64,000 nucleotides of DNA from Lachnospiraceae bacterium UBA7160 (lineage in GTDB: Bacteria > Bacillota > Clostridia > Lachnospirales > Lachnospiraceae): positions 5,127 through 69,126 of the forward strand of contig DKWE01000131.1 in NCBI GenBank assembly GCA_002491565.1. The letters are read 5' to 3'. The notes under the pieces were generated by a model that did not search any database, had not been told where the DNA came from, and saw only the letters and a program-made list of their open reading frames with translations. Position 1 is the stretch's first letter. The number at the start of each line of letters is the position of its first letter. A program made the position numbers and the translations under genes. Positions 35,783 through 43,245 of the stretch are shown in pieces.

Positions 35783-36931
35783 ATGAAAATTGAAAAGGTA
35801 AATACGTATCTTGTACGGCCGCGCTGGGGGTTCGTGGAACTTGTTACCGATGACGGATTCCATGGCTGGGGCGAGGCGGTTCTGGAGGGGCATGCGAGGG
35901 CGGTCCTTGCATGCGTGAATGAGATGCAGGATTATTTAATTGGAGCGGATGCACGCAAGATAGAGGATATCTGGAATGTTTTGTACCGCGCAGGCTTTTA
36001 CCGGGGCGGGGGCGTGATGATGAGTGCAATATCCGGGATCGACCAGGCGCTCTGGGATATCAAGGGTAACTATTTTGATGCGCCGGTCTATGAGCTTTTG
36101 GGAGGAGCCTGCCGTGAAAAAATGAGAGTTTATTCCTGGATTGGCGGAGACCGTCCGTCCGATGTCGGAAGTGCGGCAAAGGCAAAGCAGCAGGAGGGAT
36201 TTTCTGCTGTCAAGATGAATGCGACCGAGGAGCTGCAGATGATTGACAGCTATGAAAAGATTGATGCAGTCTGCGAGCGCGTGGCGGCAATACGCGAGGC
36301 GTGCGGAAATTATTTTGGCATAGCCATTGATTTTCACGGAAGAGTCCATAAGCCAATGGCAAAAATTCTGGCAAAGAAGCTGGAAGAATTTAATCCAATG
36401 TTTCTGGAAGAACCGGTGCTGTGCGAACATATGGAGTACTTTAAGGAAATTGCGGCATGCTGCAACATCCCAATTGCGACCGGAGAGAGATTGTATACGA
36501 AGTATGATTTCAAACGGCTCTTAGAGGCAGGCGGTGTGGACATCATTCAGCCGGACCTCTCGCATGCCGGGGGAATCACAGAGGTGAAAAAAATCGGAGC
36601 GATGGCAGAGGCATACGATGTGGCATTGGCGCCGCATTGCCCGCTCGGACCGATTGCGCTGGCTTCCTGCTTGCAGGTAGACGCAGTCTGCTATAACGGA
36701 GTTCTGCAGGAGCAGAGCATCGGTATTCACTATAACGTCGGAAAGAGTGTTTTGGACTATGTGGAAAACAAAGAGGATTTTCTGTTTGAAAACGGATACG
36801 TAAATTTGCCGAAAAAACCAGGAATCGGCGTCGAGGTAAACAAAGCGCTGGTACTTGAGGAAAATGCAAATCCGCACAACTGGAAAAATCCGGTTTGGAG
36901 GCACCGGGACGGTTCTGTTGCGGAGTGGTAG
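35783..36931 (+). CDS. dgoD: D-galactonate dehydratase DgoD
   Basis: A 382-residue enolase-superfamily enzyme closely resembling Escherichia coli DgoD from end to end, including YRAGFYRGGG, GIDQALWDIKG, PDLSHAGGITE, APHCPLGPIALA, VLQEQSIGIHYN and the terminal DGSVAEW. Metal ligands D183, E209, E235 and acid/base residues H185 and H285 fall at the same numbers as I recall for the E. coli protein. It dehydrates D-galactonate to 2-keto-3-deoxygalactonate. It is the last gene of the sugar-acid locus; the terminator-like hairpin 100 bases on has its T run on the other strand. Confidence 0.92.
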   Translation: MKIEKVNTYLVRPRWGFVELVTDDGFHGWGEAVLEGHARAVLACVNEMQDYLIGADARKIEDIWNVLYRAGFYRGGGVMMSAISGIDQALWDIKGNYFDAPVYELLGGACREKMRVYSWIGGDRPSDVGSAAKAKQQEGFSAVKMNATEELQMIDSYEKIDAVCERVAAIREACGNYFGIAIDFHGRVHKPMAKILAKKLEEFNPMFLEEPVLCEHMEYFKEIAACCNIPIATGERLYTKYDFKRLLEAGGVDIIQPDLSHAGGITEVKKIGAMAEAYDVALAPHCPLGPIALASCLQVDAVCYNGVLQEQSIGIHYNVGKSVLDYVENKEDFLFENGYVNLPKKPGIGVEVNKALVLEENANPHNWKNPVWRHRDGSVAEW

Positions 36932-37032
36932 TCAATAACGGCTATGTTTCGATACTGCAGCAGAGGGCTGAATGAGGGCCCGGGAGTATGTACCGCCGGC
37001 GTGACGGAAAAAATATGCCAGATGGCACAAGG

Positions 37033-37084
37033 AAAAAATGCGGGGCCAAAGAAGTGGATTTTCACTCTCTTTGGCCTCGCATTT
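37033..37084 (-). terminator. Terminator of the small minus-strand gene
   Basis: AAATGCGGGGCCAAAG (37036-37051) pairs with CTTTGGCCTCGCATTT (37069-37084) with one G-T pair. On the minus strand the stem is followed by TTTTTT, so it terminates the gene at 37098-37337. It may also slow plus-strand readthrough from dgoD. Confidence 0.85.
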
Positions 37085-37097
37085 CGGCAGAGATTGA

Positions 37098-37337
37098 CTA
37101 GTTTAGATAGTCTCCAACCGGAGAGGAATTATACTGCTTGATGATCTTGAGGATCACCGAGCCGTCAGGCTGGACATTCTCTTCCACAATTCTGTACTGG
37201 GTTTGGTTCCGCTCCAGCCCCTGTTTATAATGTTCTACTTCCTGCTGCACTTGTTTGGCTGCCCATTGCCGCTCCACATCTTCTTTCAGCAAAAAATGGA
37301 GAGTCTGGCAGATGCAGGCCGCTTGAATCCTCTTCAT
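37098..37337 (-). CDS. Small conserved-looking protein of unknown function
   Basis: A 79-residue soluble protein, charged, with a helical first half (LLKEDVERQWAAKQVQQEVEHYKQGL) and a beta-like second half (YRIVEENVQPDGSVILKIIKQYN) ending in SPVGDYLN. I do not recognise a named family. Evidence that it is real: AGGAGA at proper spacing before ATG, an intrinsic terminator 14 bases after the stop, a promoter and a leader hairpin, all on its strand. It lies between the galactonate locus and the malate/fumarate operon and is transcribed away from the latter. Confidence 0.7.
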   Translation of the reverse strand: MKRIQAACICQTLHFLLKEDVERQWAAKQVQQEVEHYKQGLERNQTQYRIVEENVQPDGSVILKIIKQYNSSPVGDYLN

Positions 37338-37356
37338 AACGATGTTCTCCTGTTCT

Positions 37357-37407
37357 AAAAAATAAACGTGTAGCAGAACTGGATTTACGCAGTTACGCTA
37401 CACGTTT
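37357..37407 (-). terminator. Leader hairpin with T run before the small gene
   Basis: Read on the minus strand, AAACGTGTAGC (37407-37397) pairs exactly with GCTACACGTTT (37374-37364) and is followed by ATTTTTT. The stem starts at the predicted transcription start, so the transcript would begin with an intrinsic terminator about 20 bases before the ribosome binding site. That is an attenuator layout, though no riboswitch or leader peptide fits in the remaining space. Confidence 0.6.
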
Positions 37408-37413
37408 GCTTAT

Positions 37414-37442
37414 ATTGAAACATTTTTTCCAAAAATTGTCAA
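37414..37442 (-). promoter_or_regulatory. Promoter of the small minus-strand gene
   Basis: Minus strand perfect -35 TTGACA (37442-37437) and -10 TTCAAT (37419-37414), spacer 17 bases. Confidence 0.55.
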
Positions 37443-37530
37443 AGGAACTTTTGCACAGAAAAAACAGGATAAACCTGGCAAAATTGTAAGTAGAAAAAGG
37501 ATCACGAACGAAAATATTTTCCCCAAAGGC

Positions 37531-37559
37531 TTGACATTTTATTAACAAGATAGTAAGAT
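37531..37559 (+). promoter_or_regulatory. Promoter of the malate/fumarate redox operon with overlapping Rex-like site
   Basis: -35 TTGACA (37531-37536) and -10 TAAGAT (37554-37559), spacer 17. The sequence TTGACATTTTATTAACAA (37531-37548) matches 11 of 14 defined positions of the Rex consensus TTGTTAANNNNTTAACAA and covers the -35 box. Rex is the NADH-sensing repressor of fermentation genes; binding here would block the promoter at low NADH/NAD+. The 384-base interval 37338-37721 also contains the small gene's promoter and leader. Confidence 0.55.
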
Positions 37560-37691
37560 GCTTATTAGAAACCAATTCTCATAGCTGCGGGTTTTGCACC
37601 GGAAAGGAACTGCCTTATTTTGTAAATTGTACATGTAAAAGAGAAAAATTTCCATTTCCAGACAGGAACCCGTGATTTTTTTAAAAATCAA

Positions 37692-37709
37692 ATGTTAAAA
37701 AAATAACGA
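37692..37709. promoter_or_regulatory. Second Rex-like site in front of the dehydrogenase gene
   Basis: ATGTTAAAAAAATAACGA matches 11 of 14 defined positions of the Rex consensus, with the GTTA and TAAC half-sites in correct spacing. It lies just before the GGAGAG ribosome binding site. Confidence 0.4.
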
Positions 37710-37721
37710 AGGAGAGACAGC

Positions 37722-38669
37722 ATGAAAAGAAAGATCACAATTATCGGAGCAGGAAGCGTTGGGGCAACGATTGCGTATACACTTTCGAAAGAGGATATCG
37801 CAACGGAGCTTGTGCTGATCGACATCAACAAGGAGAAGGCAGCAGGTGAGGTCATGGATATCGAGCAGGGGACCTGCTTCCGCGATCCGATCTCGATCGT
37901 TGCCGGTGACTACGAGGATGCGAAGGATTCCAACATCGTCATCATTACATCAGGAATCGCCCGCAAGCCAGGACAGACACGGATCGAGCTGACGCAGACG
38001 AATGTCAATATCCTGAAGTCCATCACGCCGGAAATCGTAAAGGCAGCTCCGAATGCGATTTACATCATCGTGAGCAATCCGGTGGATATCATGACGTATG
38101 TCTTCACCAGGATTTCCGGTCTTCCGGAGAATCAGATTATCGGATCCGGTACGATTCTGGATACGGCGCGGCTCCGCTTTGGTCTGTCGGAGCATCTGAA
38201 GATTGCCCAGAAGAATATTCATGCGTATGTCTTCGGCGAGCACGGAGATACCTCCTTCATTCCATGGTCCTGTGCATACATTTCCGGCATCAGCATTCAG
38301 CAGTATATTGACCTGATGCGGTCGAAGGGCAAGGATATGGGAGACATTGACAAGGAAGGGATGCTGGAATATGTGCGCAAGTCCGGCGGAAAGATTATCG
38401 CGAACAAGGGCGCGACCTTCTATGCGGTGGCGACGGCGGTCTGCCAGATCTGCTCCCGCGTGATGGCTTCGTCCGATTCTGTGGCGACGGTTTCTTCTAT
38501 GCTGCACGGAGAGTATGGCATTGAGGATGTCTGCCTGAGCACTCTGACGATGATCGGGCCGAACGGCGTGCAGGGCAAGCTCCCGATGCGCATGAATAAG
38601 GGAGAAATTGAGCGGCTGCAGGCAAGCGCAGAGGCGCTGAAGGCAGTCATCAGCCAGATCGAACTGTAA
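37722..38669 (+). CDS. Lactate/malate dehydrogenase family protein with MDH-type arginine
   Basis: A 315-residue NAD-dependent LDH/MDH-fold enzyme: IIGAGSVGATIA (NAD loop), D147 and H174 (GEHGD) as proton relay, R150 for substrate carboxylate. By overall similarity it would be named L-lactate dehydrogenase. However, the residue that separates the two activities (position 102 in dogfish LDH, glutamine in LDH, arginine in MDH) lies in GIARKPGQTR and is R81. The later KGATFYAVA segment is LDH-like, so the evidence is mixed. It is first in an operon with fumarase and fumarate reductase, which favours reduction of oxaloacetate to malate. AAGGAGAG precedes the ATG. Confidence 0.85.
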   Translation: MKRKITIIGAGSVGATIAYTLSKEDIATELVLIDINKEKAAGEVMDIEQGTCFRDPISIVAGDYEDAKDSNIVIITSGIARKPGQTRIELTQTNVNILKSITPEIVKAAPNAIYIIVSNPVDIMTYVFTRISGLPENQIIGSGTILDTARLRFGLSEHLKIAQKNIHAYVFGEHGDTSFIPWSCAYISGISIQQYIDLMRSKGKDMGDIDKEGMLEYVRKSGGKIIANKGATFYAVATAVCQICSRVMASSDSVATVSSMLHGEYGIEDVCLSTLTMIGPNGVQGKLPMRMNKGEIERLQASAEALKAVISQIEL

Positions 38670-38678
38670 GGAGGAGCT

Positions 38679-39473
38679 ATGAAATACAGCTACTATCCAG
38701 GGTGTACCCTGAAAAATAAGGCAAAAGACCTGGACACCTGCGCGCGTGCAAGCGCGCAGGCGCTTGGCGTGGAACTGGAGGAACTCTCTGACTGGCAGTG
38801 CTGCGGCGGGGTGTATCCGCTTGGCAGCGATGAGATTGCCACGAAGCTCTCCTCCGTCCGGGCGCTTGCCCAGGCAAAGGAAAAAGGTCAGGCACTGGTC
38901 ACACTTTGTTCCGCCTGTCATCATGTGATTAAGCGCGTCAACGATGATATGAAGCATGTAGAGGATGTCCGTGACAAGGCGAATCGGTATCTGCAGCTTC
39001 CCGAGCCGTATGCAGGGGAGACGCAGGTACTTCATTTTTTGGAGGTACTGCGGGACCAGGTGGGATTTGACACGATCCGGGAAAAGGTCGTTAAGCCTTT
39101 TACCGGGGTAAAGATTGGTGCGTACTATGGCTGTCTGCTGCTGCGTCCGGGAAAAATTATGGCTTTTGATGATCCGGAGAATCCGAAGCTGATGGAAGAC
39201 TTTATCCGCGCGATCGGCGGAGAGCCGGTCCTCTATCCGTACCGCAATGAATGCTGCGGCGGATATAGTTCTCTGAAAGAAAAGGAGCTGGCGGGAAGCA
39301 TGTCGAAGACCATTCTGAGGAATGCGGAGGGCTTTGGCGCGCAGATGCTGATCACAGCCTGTCCGCTGTGCCAGTACAATCTGAATCAGGCGCCGGTTGA
39401 CTTGCCGGTCCATTATTTCACAGAGCTTCTTGCGGAAGCGCTCGGTGTGAAGGAGGAGGTGCAGGGACATTGA
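38679..39473 (+). CDS. hdrB: HdrB-like subunit with two CCG domains
   Basis: A 264-residue HdrB homologue. Both noncubane [4Fe-4S] cluster motifs are complete: C9, C41-C42, C77, C80 and C152, C192-C193, C228, C231, each with the CX31-39CCX34CXXC spacing. In methanogens this subunit reduces the CoM-S-S-CoB heterodisulfide; that substrate is not expected here. In bacteria HdrB subunits reduce other disulfides or pass electrons on. It starts nine bases after the dehydrogenase stop with AAGGAGGAG, so the two are cotranscribed. The complete cysteine set shows that the active-site clusters are retained. Confidence 0.93.
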   Translation: MKYSYYPGCTLKNKAKDLDTCARASAQALGVELEELSDWQCCGGVYPLGSDEIATKLSSVRALAQAKEKGQALVTLCSACHHVIKRVNDDMKHVEDVRDKANRYLQLPEPYAGETQVLHFLEVLRDQVGFDTIREKVVKPFTGVKIGAYYGCLLLRPGKIMAFDDPENPKLMEDFIRAIGGEPVLYPYRNECCGGYSSLKEKELAGSMSKTILRNAEGFGAQMLITACPLCQYNLNQAPVDLPVHYFTELLAEALGVKEEVQGH

Positions 39474-39859
39474 CGAAAGCAGAAAAGCAGGCGGAGGAGA
39501 TACGCGAGATCAGTGGCTCTGATCCGTGGAAATGTATGAAGTGCGGGAAGTGCTCGGCGAGCTGTCCTTCCTACGATGAGATGGATATCAAGCCGCATCA
39601 GTTTGTATCTTACATATTGCAGGACAACGTAGAAGCTCTTGCACAGTCGAGATCTCTGTGGAAATGTCTTTCCTGCTTTGCCTGTGTGGAGCGCTGTCCG
39701 AGGGACGTGCAGCCGGGACGGCTGGTGGACGCGGCACGGCAGCTGGTCGTGCGGCAGCGTGGACAGGATTATCTGAAGGCAGATGAGATACCGGAGCTTC
39801 TGGATCCGGAGCTTCCCCAGCAGCTTCTGGTAAGCGCGTTCCGAAGGTACAGGAGGTAG
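39470..39859 (+). CDS. hdrC: HdrC-like iron-sulfur subunit
   Basis: A 129-residue ferredoxin-type protein with two [4Fe-4S] motifs, CMKCGKCSASCP and CLSCFACVERCP, that link HdrA to HdrB. The start is TTG 39470 inside a TTGA overlap with the hdrB stop, with GGAGGTG upstream, so translation is coupled. The length is shorter than methanogen HdrC but normal for bacterial forms. Confidence 0.9.
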   Translation: MTKAEKQAEEIREISGSDPWKCMKCGKCSASCPSYDEMDIKPHQFVSYILQDNVEALAQSRSLWKCLSCFACVERCPRDVQPGRLVDAARQLVVRQRGQDYLKADEIPELLDPELPQQLLVSAFRRYRR

Positions 39860-39862
39860 GAC

Positions 39863-41851
39863 ATGCAGAGGATAGGAGTATTTGTCTGTCACTGCGGCAG
39901 CAATATTGCCGCGACAGTCGATGTAAAGAAAGTAGTGGAGCTGGTTCGGATGGAGCCGGGGGTAGTCTGGGCGGAGGACTATCCGTACATGTGCTCGGAG
40001 GCCGGGCAGTCCAGGATAGCGGAGGCGATCCGGACGCAGAAGCTGACGGGAGTCGTCGTCTGCTCCTGCTCCCCGCGGATGCACGAGGCAACCTTCCGCA
40101 AGTGCGCGGAGCGTTCCGGGCTCAATCCTTATATGGTAGAAATCGCGAACATCCGCGAGCACTGCTCCTGGATTCATAAGAATACGGAGGAGGCTACCGA
40201 GAAAGCGGTGATCCTGGCGCGTGCGGCGATTGCAAAGGTCAATCTCAATACGCCGCTTCAGGCGGGGGAGAGCCGGGTGACGAAGCGGGCGCTGGTCATC
40301 GGCGGAGGTATCGCCGGGATCCAGACGGCGCTGGATATCGCGGATGCCGGGTATGAGGTAGATATCGTGGAGAAGACGCCGAGCATCGGCGGGAGAATGT
40401 CACAGCTGGATAAGACCTTCCCGACTCTGGACTGTTCCGCCTGTATCCTGACCCCGAAGATGGTGGAGGCTTCCGCGAACGAAAAGATTACCTTATACAC
40501 CTACAGCGAGGTGGAGAAGGTCAGCGGTTTTGTCGGTGACTTTACGGTGGATATCCGCAAAAAGGCGAGAAGCGTAGATATGAGTAAGTGCACGGGCTGC
40601 GGCGTGTGCCAGGAGAAATGCCCGAGCCGCAAGACACCGAATGAGTTTAACCGGGGACTCAACACCAGGAGCGCGATCTACACGCCCTTTGCCCAAGCGA
40701 TTCCGAATGTTCCGGTGATTGACCGGGAGCACTGCATCAAATTCCAGACCGGGAAGTGCGGTGTGTGCGCGAAGGTCTGCCAGGCGGGCGCGATCGACTA
40801 CGAGCAGAAGGATGAGATCATTACCCGGAAGTACGGGGCCATCGTCGTGGCGACTGGTTTTGATATGATCAAGCTTGACAAGTACGGCGAGTATGCTTAC
40901 GAGCAGAGCCCAGACGTGATCACTTCGCTGGAGCTGGAGCGCATTATGAATGCGGCAGGGCCTACGAAGGGACATCTGGAGCGGATGTCAGATCACCGGC
41001 CGCCGAAGAATATCGTGTTTATCCAGTGCGTGGGAAGCCGCTGCGCGGACGAGCGGGGCAAGAGCTACTGCTCGAAGATTTGCTGTATGTATACGGCCAA
41101 GCACGCGATGCTGATCCGGGATAAGTATCCGGATGTGAATGTGACGGTTTTCTATATCGATGTGCGTACCCCGGGAAAGAATTTCGATGAGTTTTACCGC
41201 AGGGCGGTGGAAGAGTACCACGTCAACTACATAAAAGGGCAGGTAGGCAAGGTGACACCGCAGCCGGACGGCACGCTGCTGGTGCATGGCGTGGACCTGC
41301 TGGATAATCACCAGGTAAAGATAGAGGCAGATATGGTAGTGCTGGCAGCGGCGATTGAGCCGAATCCGGATGTGCGGAAGATCGCGACGATGCTGACTGC
41401 AAGTATTGACACAAATAATTTCCTGACGGAAGCGCATCCGAAGCTGCGTCCGGTAGAGTCCCCGACGGCCGGGATTTTCCTCTCCGGCGTCTGCCAGGGG
41501 CCGAAGGATATCCCGGAGACGGTCTCACAGGCCGGGGCTGCGGCGGTGAAGGTGATCGGGCTTCTGGCAAAGGATAAGCTTCTGACGAATCCGTGTACGG
41601 CGAAGGCGGATGTGCTCGCCTGCAACGGCTGTTCCGCCTGCGCGAACGTCTGCCCTTACGGCGCGATTTCTTATGAGGATCAGGAGGTGCGCGCGCCGGG
41701 TGTGCGTGAGATCCGCCGGGTGGCAGTGGTCAACAGCGCGCTGTGCCAGGGCTGCGGCGCCTGCACGGTGGCGTGTCCGTCGGGGGCGATGGACCTGCAG
41801 GGCTTTTCCAACAGACAGATGATAGCGGAGGTGGATGCGATATGTCGATAG
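39863..41851 (+). CDS. hdrA: HdrA-like flavoprotein subunit
   Basis: A 662-residue HdrA. After an N-terminal domain with cysteines (FVCHCGSN, CSCSPRMHEATFRKC) comes the FAD-binding fold GGGIAGIQTALDIADAGYEV near residue 147, an inserted ferredoxin domain (CTGCGVCQEKCP and a second Cys cluster at HCIKFQTGKCGVCAKVC) and a C-terminal ferredoxin domain (CNGCSACANVCP, CQGCGACTVACP). HdrA carries the bifurcating FAD in Hdr complexes and would split electron pairs between ferredoxin and the HdrB site. The gene overlaps the next by 10 bases. Confidence 0.93.
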   Translation: MQRIGVFVCHCGSNIAATVDVKKVVELVRMEPGVVWAEDYPYMCSEAGQSRIAEAIRTQKLTGVVVCSCSPRMHEATFRKCAERSGLNPYMVEIANIREHCSWIHKNTEEATEKAVILARAAIAKVNLNTPLQAGESRVTKRALVIGGGIAGIQTALDIADAGYEVDIVEKTPSIGGRMSQLDKTFPTLDCSACILTPKMVEASANEKITLYTYSEVEKVSGFVGDFTVDIRKKARSVDMSKCTGCGVCQEKCPSRKTPNEFNRGLNTRSAIYTPFAQAIPNVPVIDREHCIKFQTGKCGVCAKVCQAGAIDYEQKDEIITRKYGAIVVATGFDMIKLDKYGEYAYEQSPDVITSLELERIMNAAGPTKGHLERMSDHRPPKNIVFIQCVGSRCADERGKSYCSKICCMYTAKHAMLIRDKYPDVNVTVFYIDVRTPGKNFDEFYRRAVEEYHVNYIKGQVGKVTPQPDGTLLVHGVDLLDNHQVKIEADMVVLAAAIEPNPDVRKIATMLTASIDTNNFLTEAHPKLRPVESPTAGIFLSGVCQGPKDIPETVSQAGAAAVKVIGLLAKDKLLTNPCTAKADVLACNGCSACANVCPYGAISYEDQEVRAPGVREIRRVAVVNSALCQGCGACTVACPSGAMDLQGFSNRQMIAEVDAICR

Positions 41852-42282
41852 CAAACGAGAGCTTCAGACCGAAGATTGTAGCATTCTGCTGCAACTGGTG
41901 CAGCTACGCGGGTGCGGATCTGGCGGGAAGCAGCCGCCTGTCCTATCCGGCTGACGTGAAGATTATCCGGGTGCCCTGCTCCTGCCGGGTCAATCCGATG
42001 TTTATTCTCCGGGCCTTCGAGAGGGGCGCGGACGGCGTGATTCTTTGCGGCTGCCATCCGGGCGACTGCCATTATACGACCGGAAATTATTATACAAGAA
42101 GACGCATGACGCTGCTGTTTTCCATGCTGGATTTCCTCGGTGTGGAAAATGGAAGAACCAGAGTCGAGTGGGTATCCGCCGCGGAGGGCGTGAAGTTTTC
42201 CGCAACGATGAATGAGTTTGTGGAGACCATCCGCGCGCTGGGACCGAACGTGAGATTGGGGGATCTGAGATGCAGGAGCTAA
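41842..42282 (+). CDS. flxD: MvhD/FlxD-like [2Fe-2S] subunit
   Basis: A 146-residue member of the MvhD family (hydrogenase iron-sulfur subunit). Conserved cysteines C16, C17, C20, C46, C48, C69, C71 and C76 lie in CCNWCSYAGADLAG, CSCRV and CGCHPGDCHY. In methanogens MvhD connects the hydrogenase to HdrA; in Desulfovibrio FlxD connects the NADH-oxidising Flx subunits to HdrA. No hydrogenase gene is present, so the Flx role is preferred. ATG 41842 overlaps hdrA. Confidence 0.9.
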   Translation: MSIANESFRPKIVAFCCNWCSYAGADLAGSSRLSYPADVKIIRVPCSCRVNPMFILRAFERGADGVILCGCHPGDCHYTTGNYYTRRRMTLLFSMLDFLGVENGRTRVEWVSAAEGVKFSATMNEFVETIRALGPNVRLGDLRCRS

Positions 42283-43241
42283 GAAAGAGAGCAGGAGAGC
42301 TGCTGGCGGACGGAACTGTGGCGCGTGTCCTTGCATGGCGCGCAGGCGACCTTCCGTACAATCCGGAGCCGGCATTTTTTGAGACAGAAGCGGAACTGGA
42401 GCACCTGGTCTACGACGGCTTCTGCGGAGCAAATTTAAGCAAGCTGATGATCGAGGCGTCGAAGCTTGAGGGGAAAACGCTGGTGTGCCTGAAGCCCTGT
42501 GACACCTACAGCTTCAATCAGCTGGTGAAGGAGCACCGGGTGGACCGGGAGAAAGCTTATATCATCGGTGTGGGATGCCGGGGCAAGCTGGATATTGAGA
42601 AAATCCGCCGGCAGGGCATCCGCGGCATCGAGGCGGTGGAAGGCGCCGAACTGGACGGCCCGGAGGAGCTGACCATCCGGACATTTTCCGGAGAGAAGAA
42701 GTGTGCGTACCGCGATGCGATGCTGGAGCGCTGCCATGTATGTAAGGGCAAAGAGCACATGGCTTATGACGAGCTCCTTGGCGAATCCAGGGATACGAAG
42801 GATGCGGAGCGGTTCGCTGAGGTAGAGGCGATCGAACGAATGCCGGCGAAGGAGCGGTTCGCGTATTTCCAGAAGGAGCTGAGCAAATGTATCCGCTGCA
42901 ATGCCTGCCGGAATGCCTGTCCGGCCTGCAGCTGCCGCAAATGTGTGTTTGACAGTACCAAATTTGACAGCGAGCAGAAGGCAAACGTGGATTCCTTTGA
43001 GGAGAAAATGTTTCATATTATCCGCGCATTCCATGTGGCAGGGCGGTGTACGGACTGTGGAGAGTGCAGCCGCGTGTGCCCGCAGGGGATTCCGCTGCAT
43101 TTGTTTAACCGCAAATTTATCAAGGATATCAACACCTTCTACGGCGAATATCAGGCCGGGACGGGCAGCGACGAGAAGGCGCCTCTGACGAACTATACAC
43201 TGGAAGATGCGGAGCCATCCGTGGTAAGAGAAAGGGGATAA
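42270..43241 (+). CDS. flxC: FlxC-like iron-sulfur protein (FrhB/4Fe-4S dicluster type)
   Basis: A 323-residue protein. The N-terminal half resembles the coenzyme F420 hydrogenase beta-type domain with cysteines C73, C77, C103, C145, C155 and C158. The C-terminal half has two [4Fe-4S] motifs, C207-C210-C213-C217 and C260-C263-C266-C270, with extra cysteines in PACSCRKC. It probably bridges the NADH-oxidising FlxA/B pair and FlxD. ATG lies 13 bases inside flxD. The letter C follows the Desulfovibrio naming by order and domain type and is provisional. Confidence 0.75.
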   Translation: MQELRKRAGELLADGTVARVLAWRAGDLPYNPEPAFFETEAELEHLVYDGFCGANLSKLMIEASKLEGKTLVCLKPCDTYSFNQLVKEHRVDREKAYIIGVGCRGKLDIEKIRRQGIRGIEAVEGAELDGPEELTIRTFSGEKKCAYRDAMLERCHVCKGKEHMAYDELLGESRDTKDAERFAEVEAIERMPAKERFAYFQKELSKCIRCNACRNACPACSCRKCVFDSTKFDSEQKANVDSFEEKMFHIIRAFHVAGRCTDCGECSRVCPQGIPLHLFNRKFIKDINTFYGEYQAGTGSDEKAPLTNYTLEDAEPSVVRERG

Positions 43242-43245
43242 TGTG

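Noticed and set aside
36944..37141. Plus-strand open frame of 65 codons after dgoD
   Set aside because: It runs across the terminator stem of the minus-strand small gene and has no ribosome binding site.
37950..39470. Minus-strand open frame of about 500 codons across the dehydrogenase and hdrB
   Set aside because: Spans two genuine plus-strand genes and has no family features or ribosome binding site.
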